The notes under the pieces: generated by a model
Told to the model about the DNA's origin: nothing
Databases searched by the model: none
The model's input: the letters and a program-made list of their open reading frames with translations, nothing else
Made by a program: the position numbers and the translations under genes
In this document: one piece after another, positions 28,066 through 37,061 of the stretch
Layout: every line of letters begins with the position of its first letter
Position numbering within the stretch: the stretch's first letter is position 1
Assembly (NCBI GenBank): GCA_029938605.1
Contig: JAOZUO010000009.1
Span: 1-47,090, forward strand
Length of the DNA: 47,090 bases
Direction of reading: 5' to 3'
Source of the DNA: Deltaproteobacteria bacterium
GTDB lineage: Bacteria; Myxococcota_A; Polyangia; HGW-17; JAJRWW01

Positions 28066-31000
28066 TTGGCGAAGCAGAATCTACTCCTCGTTGACGGTGA
28101 TCAGCGCAGTTTGCGCGTGCTTGAGGTAAGCCTCAAAAAGGCGGGTTATGTGGTCACAACTGCCGTCAACGGCCTCGATGGCTTGGAGAAGGTCGAGATG
28201 GCCGAGCCCGATCTCATCATCTCCGACACCAGAATGGAGGCATTGGACGGGTTCGAATTCTGTGGACGCCTCAAGGATAATCCCTCCTGGCAGTCGATCC
28301 CCTTCATTTTTCTCACCAGTGAAAAATCCATCGAGGACAAAATCAGAGGCCTCGAGTTGGGCGTGGAGGACTACCTCACTAAGCCCATCTATATCAAGGA
28401 GATCGTCACGCGGGTGAAGATCCTGCTGCAAAAGGCGCAGCGGGAGCGGATCAAGCGTCGAGACAGCCGGACCAAATTCGAGGGTTCGTTGGCCGACATG
28501 GCCGTGGTGGATTTGATTCAGACCATCGAAATCAGCCGAAAGTCTGGTGTTATACATTTCTCCGACGAGGAGGGAGTCACCGGAGCGGTCTATTTCCGAG
28601 ATGGTAACGTCATCGATGCCGAGCTGGGTCGACTCAAGGCGGAAAACGCCATCTACCGACTGCTTATCTGGTCCGAAGGGGCCTTCGAGGTCGAATTCAA
28701 GTCGGTCCATCGCGAAAACGCGATCAACCTCTCGAATCAGGGCCTGCTCATGGAGGGGCTCAGACGCATGGATGAATGGGGGCGTCTCCTAGAGGAGTTG
28801 CCCCCCCTCACATCGGTTTTCGAGGTGGACTACCGGGAGCTTTCGGAACGGTTGTCCGAGATACCGGACGAGGTAAACCAGGTGCTGCGGCTCTTCGACA
28901 GCCGGCGGAGTCTCCAGCGGGTGGTGGACGACTGTGACTTACCCGACCTGGATACCCTGCAGCTCATCAGCAAGCTCTATTTCGAAGGGCTGATTTTTGA
29001 GTCCGAAGAGGAGGAAGAGCAGGAGGAGGAACTGGATCCTCCCTCCCTGGAAGGTTGGCTCCGCGACCCATTGGCTGCCGCGGCGGCCTTTTCCGGCGTT
29101 GTAAAGAAAGCCCCGATCCAGCCGGAGGGCGAGCCGGCGGCGGATGTGGATGCGGCCCTCGCCCGGTCCAAGCATCGCCCCCGGCGCATTACCGAGCGGG
29201 GAATCGGGCAGTACGTCAAGCGTCCCGATGGACAAGACGGGGATGAGGACTTAACAGATCCCTCGGATGAGGACCATACCGGCAATTCACGCCGCCTGGC
29301 CCGGGAGCCGGTTTCTCCGCCGGACCGCCCCTGGGGAGACCTGGACGAGACCTTCAGAAAGAAGCCTGTGACTTCCGAGCCCGAGCCCGAGATCGAGCCC
29401 GAGATCGAGTCCGAGCTCGAGCCGGAGCCGGAGCCGGAGTCAGAGCCGGAGCCAGAAATTGAGACGAAGCCAGAAATCGAGCCGGAGCTTGATTCTGAGA
29501 TCGTGCCAGAGCCAGAGGAGAGGGACGAGGAGATTCCATCGGGTGCGCCGGAAGAACGCGGGGTAGACGAAGAGGAGGACGCCGCTGTCGGGAGACGTAC
29601 GGATTTCTCCTTGCCGGCTGAGCGGGCCCAGGATTCACTGCCGGCGCAGGAACCCTCTGCGGTTCCGGAGCCCGAAGAGGCCACCGCGGATTCAGACGAG
29701 GAGGGTAGCGCTGAGCCCGAGGAAGCAGCGGAAGAGGTCCACGAGGAGAGTGCCGTCGAGCCCGAAGAGGCCGGCGAGGAGCCCAAAGAGGATCAACTCG
29801 TCAAGCCGAAGAGCGAGGCGAAGGGAACGTCTTCAGACAATCGAATGATTCGCTCTGAGGGCAGTATTCGGCCGCTCCCCTCCGCCATGCCCGCACCTCG
29901 ACCCCTGCCGCCGGTGGGACCCATGGAGTTGAAGCCTATTCTCCGGGACCTTTCGCGGGTATCCGATTCCATGGACGCGGTAACGGACCCATCGCCAGAG
30001 CCTGATCGGTCGGAGGAAGAGGGATCTCAGGATGGACAAGAGGTTCCCTTCCTGGAGGACGAAGATCTCGTTGAGATCGACAACTCCAACCAGGGGGGAC
30101 GGGTGGCGGCCTCCGGGGAGATCGTCGTCAAACAACGCATGGCTCCCAAAACCAATGGTGGACCCAACCTGGAGGTTGCCGCGCAAGAGCCCGGTCCTCC
30201 ACACTCCTCTGTCTCCGGTGTCATCGGCAGTACCAGCTCCGGAGCCACCGGGTCCTCCGAGCGACCTACCCTCTCACTGCGCCGGAATCCGCCGAAACCC
30301 GTGGAGGATGAATCCGCCAAGGAGACCGGTGTGGGGCAGGGCGGGAAACAGAGCCCCAAACAGGAGGGAGATTCTTCTCAGGACTCGAAGCCTAAGCCCT
30401 CTGCGGAGTCGAAGACCAGGCCTGAGCCGGCCATCGCCAGGGTCAATCAGGAGAAGCCCGATAGAGGGCGGCCCACCATCTCTCTGAGGAAAACCGGCGA
30501 TCAGCAAAGAAAGCCGCCTGGGAACACCCTCCCTTCTCGGGAGACCACCGGGCGCGTGGAACGCCTCGAAGACGTGGTCAGTGACGAACAGGACGATGCC
30601 CACATCTTGAAGAGCTCCGGCGGCACGAAGCTGTTGTGGGTAGTGGGGGGCGTGGTGGCGATCGTTGCCATCGTGTTGGTGGTCCGTGGTCTGGGTGGTG
30701 GCAAGAAGGACGCCCAAGACGCTCGGGCGAAAACAGGGATCGTGAAAACGTCTGACGCCACAGTGAAATCGCAGGATATAGACGCCACAGTGGCGCGGCG
30801 CACGCCACCGCCCATGGTAGATGCGCAGTCGCAGAGGCCCCTCGTCGATCCGGAGGCGCTCAATAAAAAAGTCGCTGAGGCCAAGGGGCTACTCAAAAAG
30901 AAAGCTGCGGCAGCCGTCGCCCTGCTGGAAGCCGTGTTGGCCAAGGATCGGGATCACGTCGGTGCGAAAGCGCTACTTGGAAAGTACTATACCGCCCAAT

Positions 31001-31227
31001 GCAGACGCTCCTTCGACCGCATGAAGTATCAGGCCGCCGCTGACAACGGCCGAAAAGCGGTGTCCTACCAGCCGAAGAATTCCGAGGCATGGGTACGCAT
31101 CGGATGGAGCCTTGTGGAGCTCAAGCAGAACACCGAGGCGAAGTTTGCCCTCACCCGTGCCCTGGAGATCTGCCCCAAGTGTTCGTGGGCCCGCTTCGCC
31201 AAGCAGAAGCTGACAGCTCTGAAGTAG
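28066..31227 (+). CDS. Receiver-DUF4388 protein with TM helix and C-terminal TPR
   Basis: 1053 residues from a TTG start with GGTGA 4 bp upstream. The receiver domain (1-120) has the full set: Asp10/Asp12, phospho-acceptor Asp54 (LIISDTRM), Thr84 and Lys106 (LTKP). A DUF4388/PATAN domain follows (about 138-212: [20 protein letters not shown]). A helical region to about 310 is followed by a very long, acidic, Glu/Pro-rich disordered part (repeats such as [13 protein letters not shown] near 445-480). A single membrane helix lies near 855-875 ([18 protein letters not shown]), then a TPR-like end ([20 protein letters not shown]). Input is probably cytoplasmic phosphorylation, with the TPR part outside the cytoplasm. 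No histidine kinase nearby. Its TAG overlaps repeat copy A. Confidence 0.85.
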   Translation: MAKQNLLLVDGDQRSLRVLEVSLKKAGYVVTTAVNGLDGLEKVEMAEPDLIISDTRMEALDGFEFCGRLKDNPSWQSIPFIFLTSEKSIEDKIRGLELGVEDYLTKPIYIKEIVTRVKILLQKAQRERIKRRDSRTKFEGSLADMAVVDLIQTIEISRKSGVIHFSDEEGVTGAVYFRDGNVIDAELGRLKAENAIYRLLIWSEGAFEVEFKSVHRENAINLSNQGLLMEGLRRMDEWGRLLEELPPLTSVFEVDYRELSERLSEIPDEVNQVLRLFDSRRSLQRVVDDCDLPDLDTLQLISKLYFEGLIFESEEEEEQEEELDPPSLEGWLRDPLAAAAAFSGVVKKAPIQPEGEPAADVDAALARSKHRPRRITERGIGQYVKRPDGQDGDEDLTDPSDEDHTGNSRRLAREPVSPPDRPWGDLDETFRKKPVTSEPEPEIEPEIESELEPEPEPESEPEPEIETKPEIEPELDSEIVPEPEERDEEIPSGAPEERGVDEEEDAAVGRRTDFSLPAERAQDSLPAQEPSAVPEPEEATADSDEEGSAEPEEAAEEVHEESAVEPEEAGEEPKEDQLVKPKSEAKGTSSDNRMIRSEGSIRPLPSAMPAPRPLPPVGPMELKPILRDLSRVSDSMDAVTDPSPEPDRSEEEGSQDGQEVPFLEDEDLVEIDNSNQGGRVAASGEIVVKQRMAPKTNGGPNLEVAAQEPGPPHSSVSGVIGSTSSGATGSSERPTLSLRRNPPKPVEDESAKETGVGQGGKQSPKQEGDSSQDSKPKPSAESKTRPEPAIARVNQEKPDRGRPTISLRKTGDQQRKPPGNTLPSRETTGRVERLEDVVSDEQDDAHILKSSGGTKLLWVVGGVVAIVAIVLVVRGLGGGKKDAQDARAKTGIVKTSDATVKSQDIDATVARRTPPPMVDAQSQRPLVDPEALNKKVAEAKGLLKKKAAAAVALLEAVLAKDRDHVGAKALLGKYYTAQCRRSFDRMKYQAAADNGRKAVSYQPKNSEAWVRIGWSLVELKQNTEAKFALTRALEICPKCSWARFAKQKLTALK

Positions 31228-31382
31228 GGCCCGCTGCAAAATAAATATTCGATTCAGAGCGTCGAGGCGCTCGGCTCGCGAGGCGCGCCGAGGCGCATAC
31301 TTATTGATATGCAACGAGAAGCAACAAAGCGAGCCGAGATGCATCGGCGTTCTGGGCGATCTAGTTATTTTGCGGCGGGCCC
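31227..31382. repeat. Palindromic intergenic repeat, copy A
   Basis: 156 bp starting with the last base of the preceding stop codon. Outer arms GGGCCCGCTGCAAAATAA (31227-31244) and TTATTTTGCGGCGGGCCC (31365-31382) pair along 18 positions with one G-U. Nested inside, CTCGGCTCGC (31270-31279) pairs with GCGAGCCGAG (31329-31338), and GCATA (31295-31299) with TATGC (31308-31312). The shared core is GGCGCATACT...ATGCAACGAG. The transcript would fold into one long hairpin, possibly a terminator. Confidence 0.8.
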
Positions 31383-31392
31383 TATGGCCCTC

Positions 31393-31630
31393 AGGCGGCT
31401 GGCGTGAAGAACCTTGTCAAGTTGGGATCCGAGGCGCTAGGTTCCCGAGGCAGTGCCAAGGCGCATACTTTTTGATACGCAACGAGAAGCTGCTCTACTG
31501 TAGAATTGCTGGCCGCTGCAATTGTGCAGCAGAAACACCGAGCACATGCCGAAGGCACGAGCGCAGTCAACGAAACGAGCCGGGAACCATCGGCCACCTG
31601 AGCGATCAGGGAATTTTCGAGCGCGTCCCG
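31393..31630. repeat. Palindromic repeat, copy B, interrupted and running into tsaD
   Basis: Begins CAGGCGGCTGGCGTGAAGAA, like the reversed end of copy C, and has the core AAGGCGCATACTTTTTGATA then CGCAACGAGAAG. About 75 bp of unrelated sequence follow (31491-31565). Then a right half resembling copy A from ACGAAACGAGCC to AATTTTCGAGCG (I count 37 of 50 matching positions). The right half lies inside the 5' end of the tsaD frame. Confidence 0.6.
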
Positions 31631-32655
31631 GATCAGCCAGACTGGTTCTAGGCATAGAGAGCTCCTGTGATGAGACCGCCGCCGCGGTGGTGGATGAAGG
31701 CTTTCGAATCCATAGCAACGTGATCTCGTCCCAGGTGGATATTCACCACGAGTACGGTGGCGTGGTGCCCGAACTCGCCTCCCGTCACCACGTACTGAAC
31801 ATAGTAACAGTTGTGGATTCCGCCCTGAAAACCGCCGGGGTGGCCCTGCCGGACCTGCACGGTGTGGCGGTGACCGCGGGCCCGGGGCTTGTGGGCGCCC
31901 TCCTCGTGGGGCTGCAGTTCGCCAAATCCTTGGCCTTTATTTCGGGCAAGCCCCTCCTGGCGGTGGATCATCTCATGGCCCACCTGGAGGCGCCTTTCCT
32001 GGACCGTGAGGATGCCGGTCCTGCTTTCCCGCACGTCTGTTTGTTGGTCTCCGGCGGGCACACGGTCATCGGTGTGCGGCGGTCGCCCTTCGACCTGGAG
32101 GTGCTGGGGGCCACTCGGGATGACGCCGCGGGGGAGGCCTACGACAAGGTGGCCAAGATGCTGGGTCTTGGTTACCCCGGGGGCCGGTTAATTGATGACC
32201 ACGCATCCCAGGGAGATCGAGCGGCGATCCGGTTTCCCCGGGCCCTGCGGGGTCAGAGCGGTTGGGACTTCTCCTTTTCGGGGCTCAAGACCGCGGTGAA
32301 GCAACATCTCGCGAACCACGGACTGCCCGCGGACTCCAAGGGGCTCGCCGATATCTGTGCCAGCTTTCAAGAGGCGGTGGTGGATGTGCTAATGGAGCGG
32401 GTGCGCCAGGCCGTGGATCACACGGGCCTGCGACAGGTGGTGGTTGCCGGTGGTGTGGCCGCCAATACCAGGCTGCGAGCGGTACTGGAGCGGGAGGCAA
32501 CCGATGCCCGATGGCAGTTGTTTGTCGCGCCCCCGATCTTATGTACTGACAACGCCGCCATGGTGGCGGTGGTGGGGCAGCGCCGTCTCGAGGCGGGTCA
32601 GTTGGCAGATCTCGCTCTCAACGCGACCTCTTCGTGGTCGGGACGGATCTCATGA
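31546..32655 (+). CDS. tsaD: tRNA threonylcarbamoyladenosine synthase subunit TsaD
   Basis: TsaD/Kae1 family, ASKHA fold. Conserved part: LVLGIESSCDETAAAVVDEG, HEYGGVVPELASRHHV, VDHLMAHLEAPFL (metal-binding His pair), VSGGHTVI, GEAYDKVAKMLGLGYPGG, FSFSGLKTAV, VVAGGVAANTRLR, CTDNAAM. It makes t6A at position 37 of ANN-decoding tRNAs with TsaB and TsaE. The start is unclear. The only in-frame ATGs (31546, 31522) lie in repeat copy B and add about 32 basic residues before the usual start of the family. A CTG at 31642 would give a normal N-terminus (VLGIESSCDET). ATGA overlap with rsmA. Confidence 0.95.
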   Translation: MPKARAQSTKRAGNHRPPERSGNFRARPGSARLVLGIESSCDETAAAVVDEGFRIHSNVISSQVDIHHEYGGVVPELASRHHVLNIVTVVDSALKTAGVALPDLHGVAVTAGPGLVGALLVGLQFAKSLAFISGKPLLAVDHLMAHLEAPFLDREDAGPAFPHVCLLVSGGHTVIGVRRSPFDLEVLGATRDDAAGEAYDKVAKMLGLGYPGGRLIDDHASQGDRAAIRFPRALRGQSGWDFSFSGLKTAVKQHLANHGLPADSKGLADICASFQEAVVDVLMERVRQAVDHTGLRQVVVAGGVAANTRLRAVLEREATDARWQLFVAPPILCTDNAAMVAVVGQRRLEAGQLADLALNATSSWSGRIS

Positions 32656-33479
32656 CCTCGCCAGGGCTACCGCGGGCCAAGAAGTCCCTAGGGCAGAATT
32701 TTTTGATCAACCCCGGAGTGCGGGACAAGATCATCGACGCTCTCAGGCTGACTCCTTCCCATTGGGCCGTGGAGATCGGGCCGGGGCCCGGGGCTCTCAC
32801 TGGACCGTTAACCGGTCGGTGTGCCCATGTGGTGGCCGTGGAGATGGACCGCGATCTGGCCCAAGCCCTGCCTGCGACCGTGGATCGACCGGAGGTGCTC
32901 GAGGTCATCGTCGCCGATGGTGCCAGTCTGGACTACGCCGCCGTGGCCGGCGCCGCGGGTCGCCCCCTGGTGGTGGTGGGCAACCTGCCCTTCAACGCGG
33001 CCGTGGCCATTTTGCGGCAGGCTCTCGATCAGGGATCCCACCTGGAGCGGCTCGTGTTCATGTTCCAGCGAGAAGTCGCCATCAGGCTCTGCGCGGCTCC
33101 GGGGTCGCGTGACTATGGATTACTCTCGGTGGTGACCCAGCAGCGGGCACGGGTGGTCAAGCTCTTTGACGTATCGCCAGGATCCTTTCGTCCGGTCCCC
33201 CGGGTGGCGGCTAGCGTGGTGCGGTTTGAGCCATACCTGTCGCTTGAGCCGGGCTGTCTCGCGGTCCACGATGCGGTAGTAAGAGCCGCATTCTCCCAGC
33301 GTCGTAAGACTTTGCGCAACAGCCTACGCAGTCGCGCCCCCTGGCCCTGGGCGGTGCTTGAGCAGACCCTCCTGGATGTGGGTATCCCCCTGAATCATCG
33401 GGCGGAAACGGTATCGGTGGCGCAGTGGGCCGCCCTGTCCAAGCAGCTCTGTCAGGCCTTGGGATGCTGCGAGGCATGA
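32652..33479 (+). CDS. rsmA: 16S rRNA dimethyladenosine transferase
   Basis: 275 residues from the ATG in the ATGA overlap with tsaD. Motifs: AKKSLGQNFLINPGVRDKII, SAM motif AVEIGPGPGALTGPL, VVAVEMDRDLAQAL, catalytic NLPFNAAVAILRQ, and RPVPRVAASVVRF. Dimethylates A1518 and A1519 of 16S rRNA (KsgA). The frame is open 18 bp further upstream. Overlaps the DUF2085 gene by 4 bp. Confidence 0.95.
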   Translation: MTSPGLPRAKKSLGQNFLINPGVRDKIIDALRLTPSHWAVEIGPGPGALTGPLTGRCAHVVAVEMDRDLAQALPATVDRPEVLEVIVADGASLDYAAVAGAAGRPLVVVGNLPFNAAVAILRQALDQGSHLERLVFMFQREVAIRLCAAPGSRDYGLLSVVTQQRARVVKLFDVSPGSFRPVPRVAASVVRFEPYLSLEPGCLAVHDAVVRAAFSQRRKTLRNSLRSRAPWPWAVLEQTLLDVGIPLNHRAETVSVAQWAALSKQLCQALGCCEA

Positions 33480-33916
33480 AGGATCGTCCCCAGGGCTGGC
33501 GGGTGCTGCTGTCCCATCATGGAGCCTCCGAGGTCCACCACTGCTATCGTCTGCCGGTGACCCCCGGGGGGATCTATGTTTGCGCTCGGTGCCTGGGTCT
33601 GTATCCGGTCCTATTGGCCACCGTCGGATTCGAAACGGAGGTGTGGCGCTTCGAATCCGAATACCGCTGGCTGCTGGCCTTTGCACTGGTGACGCCGGCG
33701 GTGATCGACTGGTCGGGGTCCATGCTCTTCGGGGCGGCAGGGAGTAATCGTAGACGCACGATCACCGGGGTCTTGGCCGGGGTTGGGTTGGGTCTTGCCT
33801 TTGGTGACTACTTCAGAGACTCGACTTGTGGATATTTCTGGGCGCTCATGGGGGTTTTGGCTGCGGTCATCGTGCTGGTGTGGTGGACCCGGGCCGGTCG
33901 CGCCCCTCAGCCCTAA
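33476..33916 (+). CDS. DUF2085 small membrane protein
   Basis: 146 residues from the ATG overlapping the rsmA stop (ATGA). Motif HHCYRLPVTPGGIYVCARCL with three Cys resembles the DUF2085 family's metal-ligand-like N-terminus. Three hydrophobic segments follow (LLAFALVTPAVIDWSGSML, ITGVLAGVGLGLAFGDYF, ALMGVLAAVIVLVWW). Function unknown. Co-transcribed with tsaD and rsmA. Its TAA marks the start of repeat copy C. Confidence 0.75.
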   Translation: MKDRPQGWRVLLSHHGASEVHHCYRLPVTPGGIYVCARCLGLYPVLLATVGFETEVWRFESEYRWLLAFALVTPAVIDWSGSMLFGAAGSNRRRTITGVLAGVGLGLAFGDYFRDSTCGYFWALMGVLAAVIVLVWWTRAGRAPQP

Positions 33917-34073
33917 GGCGGCTGGCGCAAATAACCTTGTCATCTGGAACCCGATCCATCGCGACTGCCCGCGTTCCTCGTCGGTTGCATACGCAGAGTA
34001 TGCGCCCTCCTCGCGCCTTGGCAGCCGCGCGCCTCGTGTCCCAACTTGATAAGTTTATTCACGCCAGCCGCCT
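33916..34073. repeat. Palindromic intergenic repeat, copy C
   Basis: 158 bp beginning at the last base of the preceding stop. Arms AGGCGGCTGGCG (33916-33927) and CGCCAGCCGCCT (34062-34073) are perfect complements, and the next 15 bp of each arm pair with four mismatches. The centre holds GCATACGCAGAGTATGC, a perfect 6-bp stem. It has the same core as copies A and B read on the minus strand (GGCGCATACT...GTATGCAACC). Confidence 0.8.
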
Positions 34074-34382
34074 AAGGCCGCGAGTTGTTGGTGCCGGCCA
34101 CGTCAGAATCGGAGCTGAGAATTTTTTGTCACCACCAAATGCGCCATGAGGGTAGATCATTTATACTGGTTGTGCGTTGATGTTGGATGTGGCCTCCTTG
34201 GCGGGAGGGTCGCCTGCCAGGGGCCACTTAGTGAGGCCGAGTGCCAAAGAAGGAGCGTCGTCGGGTCATTGGTAGCGTGTAGCGATAGGGCTGACTGCAC
34301 CCGCATCGACGGGTTGACGGGGCAGCGTTGGTTTCGCGATATGCGTGGGTGGGAGAGAGCCCATCGGGTGATCTGGCGAGCA

Positions 34383-35678
34383 ATGGTGAGGAAAGTGAAG
34401 ACGCCGGAATCCGACAATAGAGTCGTAGACTATCTGTACGACGATCTACCTGACGTTGGACGTGAGGACTTCGTCGCCTCCCTTGAGTCTGACGAAGCAG
34501 GGGCCGCCGAGGCCGAATCTTATGCGACCCTCCTGAAGATCTACCGTGCTGAATCAGATGAGTTGACGCCGTCGGTGGCGGCCACTGAGAGCCTGATGCG
34601 GGCGGCCGAGCGGGCGCATCTTTCGTTGTGGGCGCGTCTCTTCGGTGATCTGCTGCCGCGTATGGTTTTACGTCCAGCCGTGGGGTTTGCCATGGTGGCG
34701 GCTTTGGTCGTCGGTGGTGGTGTGTTCTACGTGCTATCCCAGGGCCAGGGTCAACGCCCGGAGAGTGGGGTCAGCAGCGCCGAGATGGTCGACGCCCCAA
34801 AGGATCGAACCCTGGCCCGCGCACCCGCGTCCCCCTCCAGAAGCACCAGGACGGTGTTGGCGGAGAAGGGGCCCACCGGTGGGGTCGGCAAGAACGGTCT
34901 GGTCAACCAGGAGCTCGCCGTCGATGGTAAGGATAAAGGTATTCAAGCGGCCGCGGACGAGGACGATGGTGACTCCAGCGGGTTCCGGCTGAAGGACAAC
35001 CGCCAGGGTGCGCTGGCCGGTAAGGGCGGCGCAGACCGGGATCGCTCTGAGCGCTATCAGTACAAAGTGAGTTTGCGGGGTCGCACGAGCCGCCGTCGGA
35101 ACAAGGCGAAGAAACGCGAGTTCGCACGTGTTGTCAGTAAAACCCGCGGTGGGGCCCAAAATGCCTCTGCACCAGGCACCGGAAGAGGGGCGGCCAAGTC
35201 AGAGCAGCGGCCCTTGGTTCAGGCTGCGGATTCGCTCCGCGCCGTTCAGAAAAAGCCGGCCTCCGCCAATCAAGCCCCCAAGGGACAGCCGGTCCAGAAA
35301 CTTGCCCCTCCCGCCTTGCACAAGAGCGCCCGGAAGAACCTTGCCAAAGGAAAGGTCGCCGTGGCCTGCCGCATGTTCGGCGCCCTGGTACGCGGTCACC
35401 GGAGCTACAACCGTCGGGCCGACGCTCTCCTCGGGTGGGCTCGCTGCGAGATCGCCCGGGGATCTTACAGTCGTGCCAAGCAGATCCTGCGTCAGCTCGT
35501 CAGCCAGTACCCCAAGTGGAAAAAGACCGGCGCGACCCTGGTGGCCCAGATCAATCGCCTCCAGGCTCGAGCGGCCCTGAGAGCCCAGCGCGTGAAACGT
35601 GTGCGGCGCAAGGCCGTCCCCTCCCGCGCCGCCCCAGCCCGCCGCGCCCGCTCCAGGCGATCCACTACGTCCGATTAG
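34383..35678 (+). CDS. Anti-sigma-like membrane protein with C-terminal TPR-like part
   Basis: 431 residues from the ATG at 34383. The frame is open back to 34146, but that part has no recognisable content; a GTG at 34395 is another option. An N-terminal cytoplasmic segment (VVDYLYDDLPDVGREDFVAS, AATESLMRAAERAHLSL) looks like the start of an anti-sigma factor. One membrane helix (about 94-115, AVGFAMVAALVVGGGVFYVL) and a Lys/Arg/Ala/Gly-rich linker follow. A TPR-like pair (ALLGWARCEIARGSYSRAKQ, ILRQLVSQYPKW) lies at the end before a basic tail. No sigma factor lies next to it. The region 34079-34382 otherwise shows nothing. Confidence 0.6.
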   Translation: MVRKVKTPESDNRVVDYLYDDLPDVGREDFVASLESDEAGAAEAESYATLLKIYRAESDELTPSVAATESLMRAAERAHLSLWARLFGDLLPRMVLRPAVGFAMVAALVVGGGVFYVLSQGQGQRPESGVSSAEMVDAPKDRTLARAPASPSRSTRTVLAEKGPTGGVGKNGLVNQELAVDGKDKGIQAAADEDDGDSSGFRLKDNRQGALAGKGGADRDRSERYQYKVSLRGRTSRRRNKAKKREFARVVSKTRGGAQNASAPGTGRGAAKSEQRPLVQAADSLRAVQKKPASANQAPKGQPVQKLAPPALHKSARKNLAKGKVAVACRMFGALVRGHRSYNRRADALLGWARCEIARGSYSRAKQILRQLVSQYPKWKKTGATLVAQINRLQARAALRAQRVKRVRRKAVPSRAAPARRARSRRSTTSD

Positions 35679-35705
35679 CGTCCGCGCGGGCCCCCAAACA
35701 GACTC

Positions 35706-36404
35706 CTAGTCGAAGTCGAGGGAAGGGGGCTCTCCCCGCTGGTCCGGGGTGGTGTACCGCATGAGCGGAGCCCACTGCCAGGAGCGGCGGGTCTCGGGTG
35801 GGACCTCCCCGTGGGCCTCGACGTAGGCGTCCAGGAATCGGGCCGTGGCAACGTTGGGATAACCCTCGCCCTTGATAGGTCCCAGATCTGGCTCGTATCT
35901 GGCTCGTATCTGGCCGAACAGTTGGTCCCGGGTGTTCTTGGCAAGGATGGAGGCGGCGGCCACGCTGATCTCGTGCTGGTCGGCCTTGTCGATGGCTGTG
36001 GCCCTCGCCACCCGGCGGCACAGCGGAGCAAAGACCCGGTGTCCGTCCAGCACCACGCGGCACCCCGGAGGAGAGCCGACCAGGATCTCCTCGGCGAGGG
36101 TCCGCTCCAGCGCGTTGAGCCCATGGCGGATCACGCTGGCGTCCACCCGATCCGCCGGGGCGAAGACCACAGCGTACCAGGTGGCGCGGGTCTCGATGAG
36201 CGCGGCCAGGTCCGCGCGGATGACCTGAGCCTTGGCGGGTGGGCCGAATCCCTTGCTATCGGCTACGCCGGCTTCCCGAAGGAACGCCTCCTGCGCGGGT
36301 GACACCGCACAGCCGGCCAGGACCAGGGGCCCGAGCACCGCGCCTCGACCGGCTTCGTCGATACCCAGGGTGAGGTCTGCGGGAAGGTCTGTGGGAGCGG
36401 ACAT
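35706..36404 (-). CDS. rnhB: Ribonuclease HII
   Basis: 232 residues from the ATG at 36404; an in-frame TTG at 36422 is less likely. The RNase HII signature LGIDEAGRGAVLGPLVLAG carries the first Asp-Glu pair; VVLDGHRVF and KADQHEISVAAASILAKNTR give the other acidic residues, and GEGYPN the DNA-contact loop. It removes ribonucleotides from DNA duplexes. Near perfect family length. Converges on the anti-sigma-like gene (27 bp) and faces away from the small membrane protein. Confidence 0.95.
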   Translation of the reverse strand: MSAPTDLPADLTLGIDEAGRGAVLGPLVLAGCAVSPAQEAFLREAGVADSKGFGPPAKAQVIRADLAALIETRATWYAVVFAPADRVDASVIRHGLNALERTLAEEILVGSPPGCRVVLDGHRVFAPLCRRVARATAIDKADQHEISVAAASILAKNTRDQLFGQIRARYEPDLGPIKGEGYPNVATARFLDAYVEAHGEVPPETRRSWQWAPLMRYTTPDQRGEPPSLDFD

Positions 36405-36483
36405 GACTCGAATGTACCCCAAAGAGGGGCTGTAATGTTTGCCCTAGTGATTCGATCTCCGGTAAGGTACGAGCTCATAGATC

Positions 36484-37023
36484 ATGCAGTACGAGCTCTA
36501 TCTACGGGCCTCCCAACCCCAATCTGACCTGGCCACGCGTATCCTGGACGATCTCGGGAAGGATCCGGAAGTGGACAAGACCCCTGCGGGCGGCATCGAA
36601 TACGCCGGAGACAGCGGCGTCATTGCCGTGGCCCTGCATCCCGCCCAAGATGCTTGTTGGGAGGGTGACCAGGGCGACCCAGGGGGGCCCATAGGAGTGG
36701 ATCTCATCATCCCCGGGGGAGCGGGTGAGGCGCTGGCCGTCCAGCTCGCGGAACTTGCCTTCGACTGGGCGGCGCGGTGGTCTCTGGACGTATACGATCC
36801 GCAGCAAGGCCGGACCGTGGAAAAGGACGAGTTGAGGACCATCACCGATCGCGTCAAACGTCACTCGGAGTATCTGACCGACACGGTGGGGCTTGGCGAC
36901 CAGTCTACCCGGTACATGGACGTGGATGTGGGTGCCCACCGTTTGGGCCTGCGCTCCCGGTTCTACCTGGGCCTGGCATTGGCGCTGGTGGTGCTGGGCC
37001 TGCTAACCCATTACTGCGGTTAG
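36484..37023 (+). CDS. Small protein with C-terminal membrane anchor
   Basis: 179 residues, not recognised. The first 130 residues are acidic and soluble-looking (MQYELYLRASQPQSDL; AGEALAVQLAELAFDWAARW). A membrane helix at the very C-terminus (FYLGLALALVVLGLLTHYCG) marks it as probably tail-anchored in the inner membrane with a cytoplasmic body. Its TAG is the first three bases of the terminator stem. Confidence 0.7.
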   Translation: MQYELYLRASQPQSDLATRILDDLGKDPEVDKTPAGGIEYAGDSGVIAVALHPAQDACWEGDQGDPGGPIGVDLIIPGGAGEALAVQLAELAFDWAARWSLDVYDPQQGRTVEKDELRTITDRVKRHSEYLTDTVGLGDQSTRYMDVDVGAHRLGLRSRFYLGLALALVVLGLLTHYCG

Positions 37024-37061
37024 TTCCTCGACCCGGAACGCTTTTCCGGGTCGAGGAACTA
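37021..37061. terminator. Bidirectional terminator with both stop codons in its stem
   Basis: TAGTTCCTCGACCCGGAA (37021-37038) and TTCCGGGTCGAGGAACTA (37044-37061) are perfect 18-bp complements around a 5-nt loop. The outermost three bases on each side are the TAG stops of the two converging genes. No long U-run follows. Confidence 0.85.

Noticed and set aside
28939-29786. Long Ser/Gly-rich frames antisense to the REC-DUF4388 gene
   Set aside because: They mirror the Glu/Pro repeat codons on the opposite strand and have no gene features.
34146-34382. Extension of the anti-sigma-like frame
   Set aside because: Cys/Trp-scattered, no motif or signal peptide, and repeat-flanking; the ATG at 34383 fits better.
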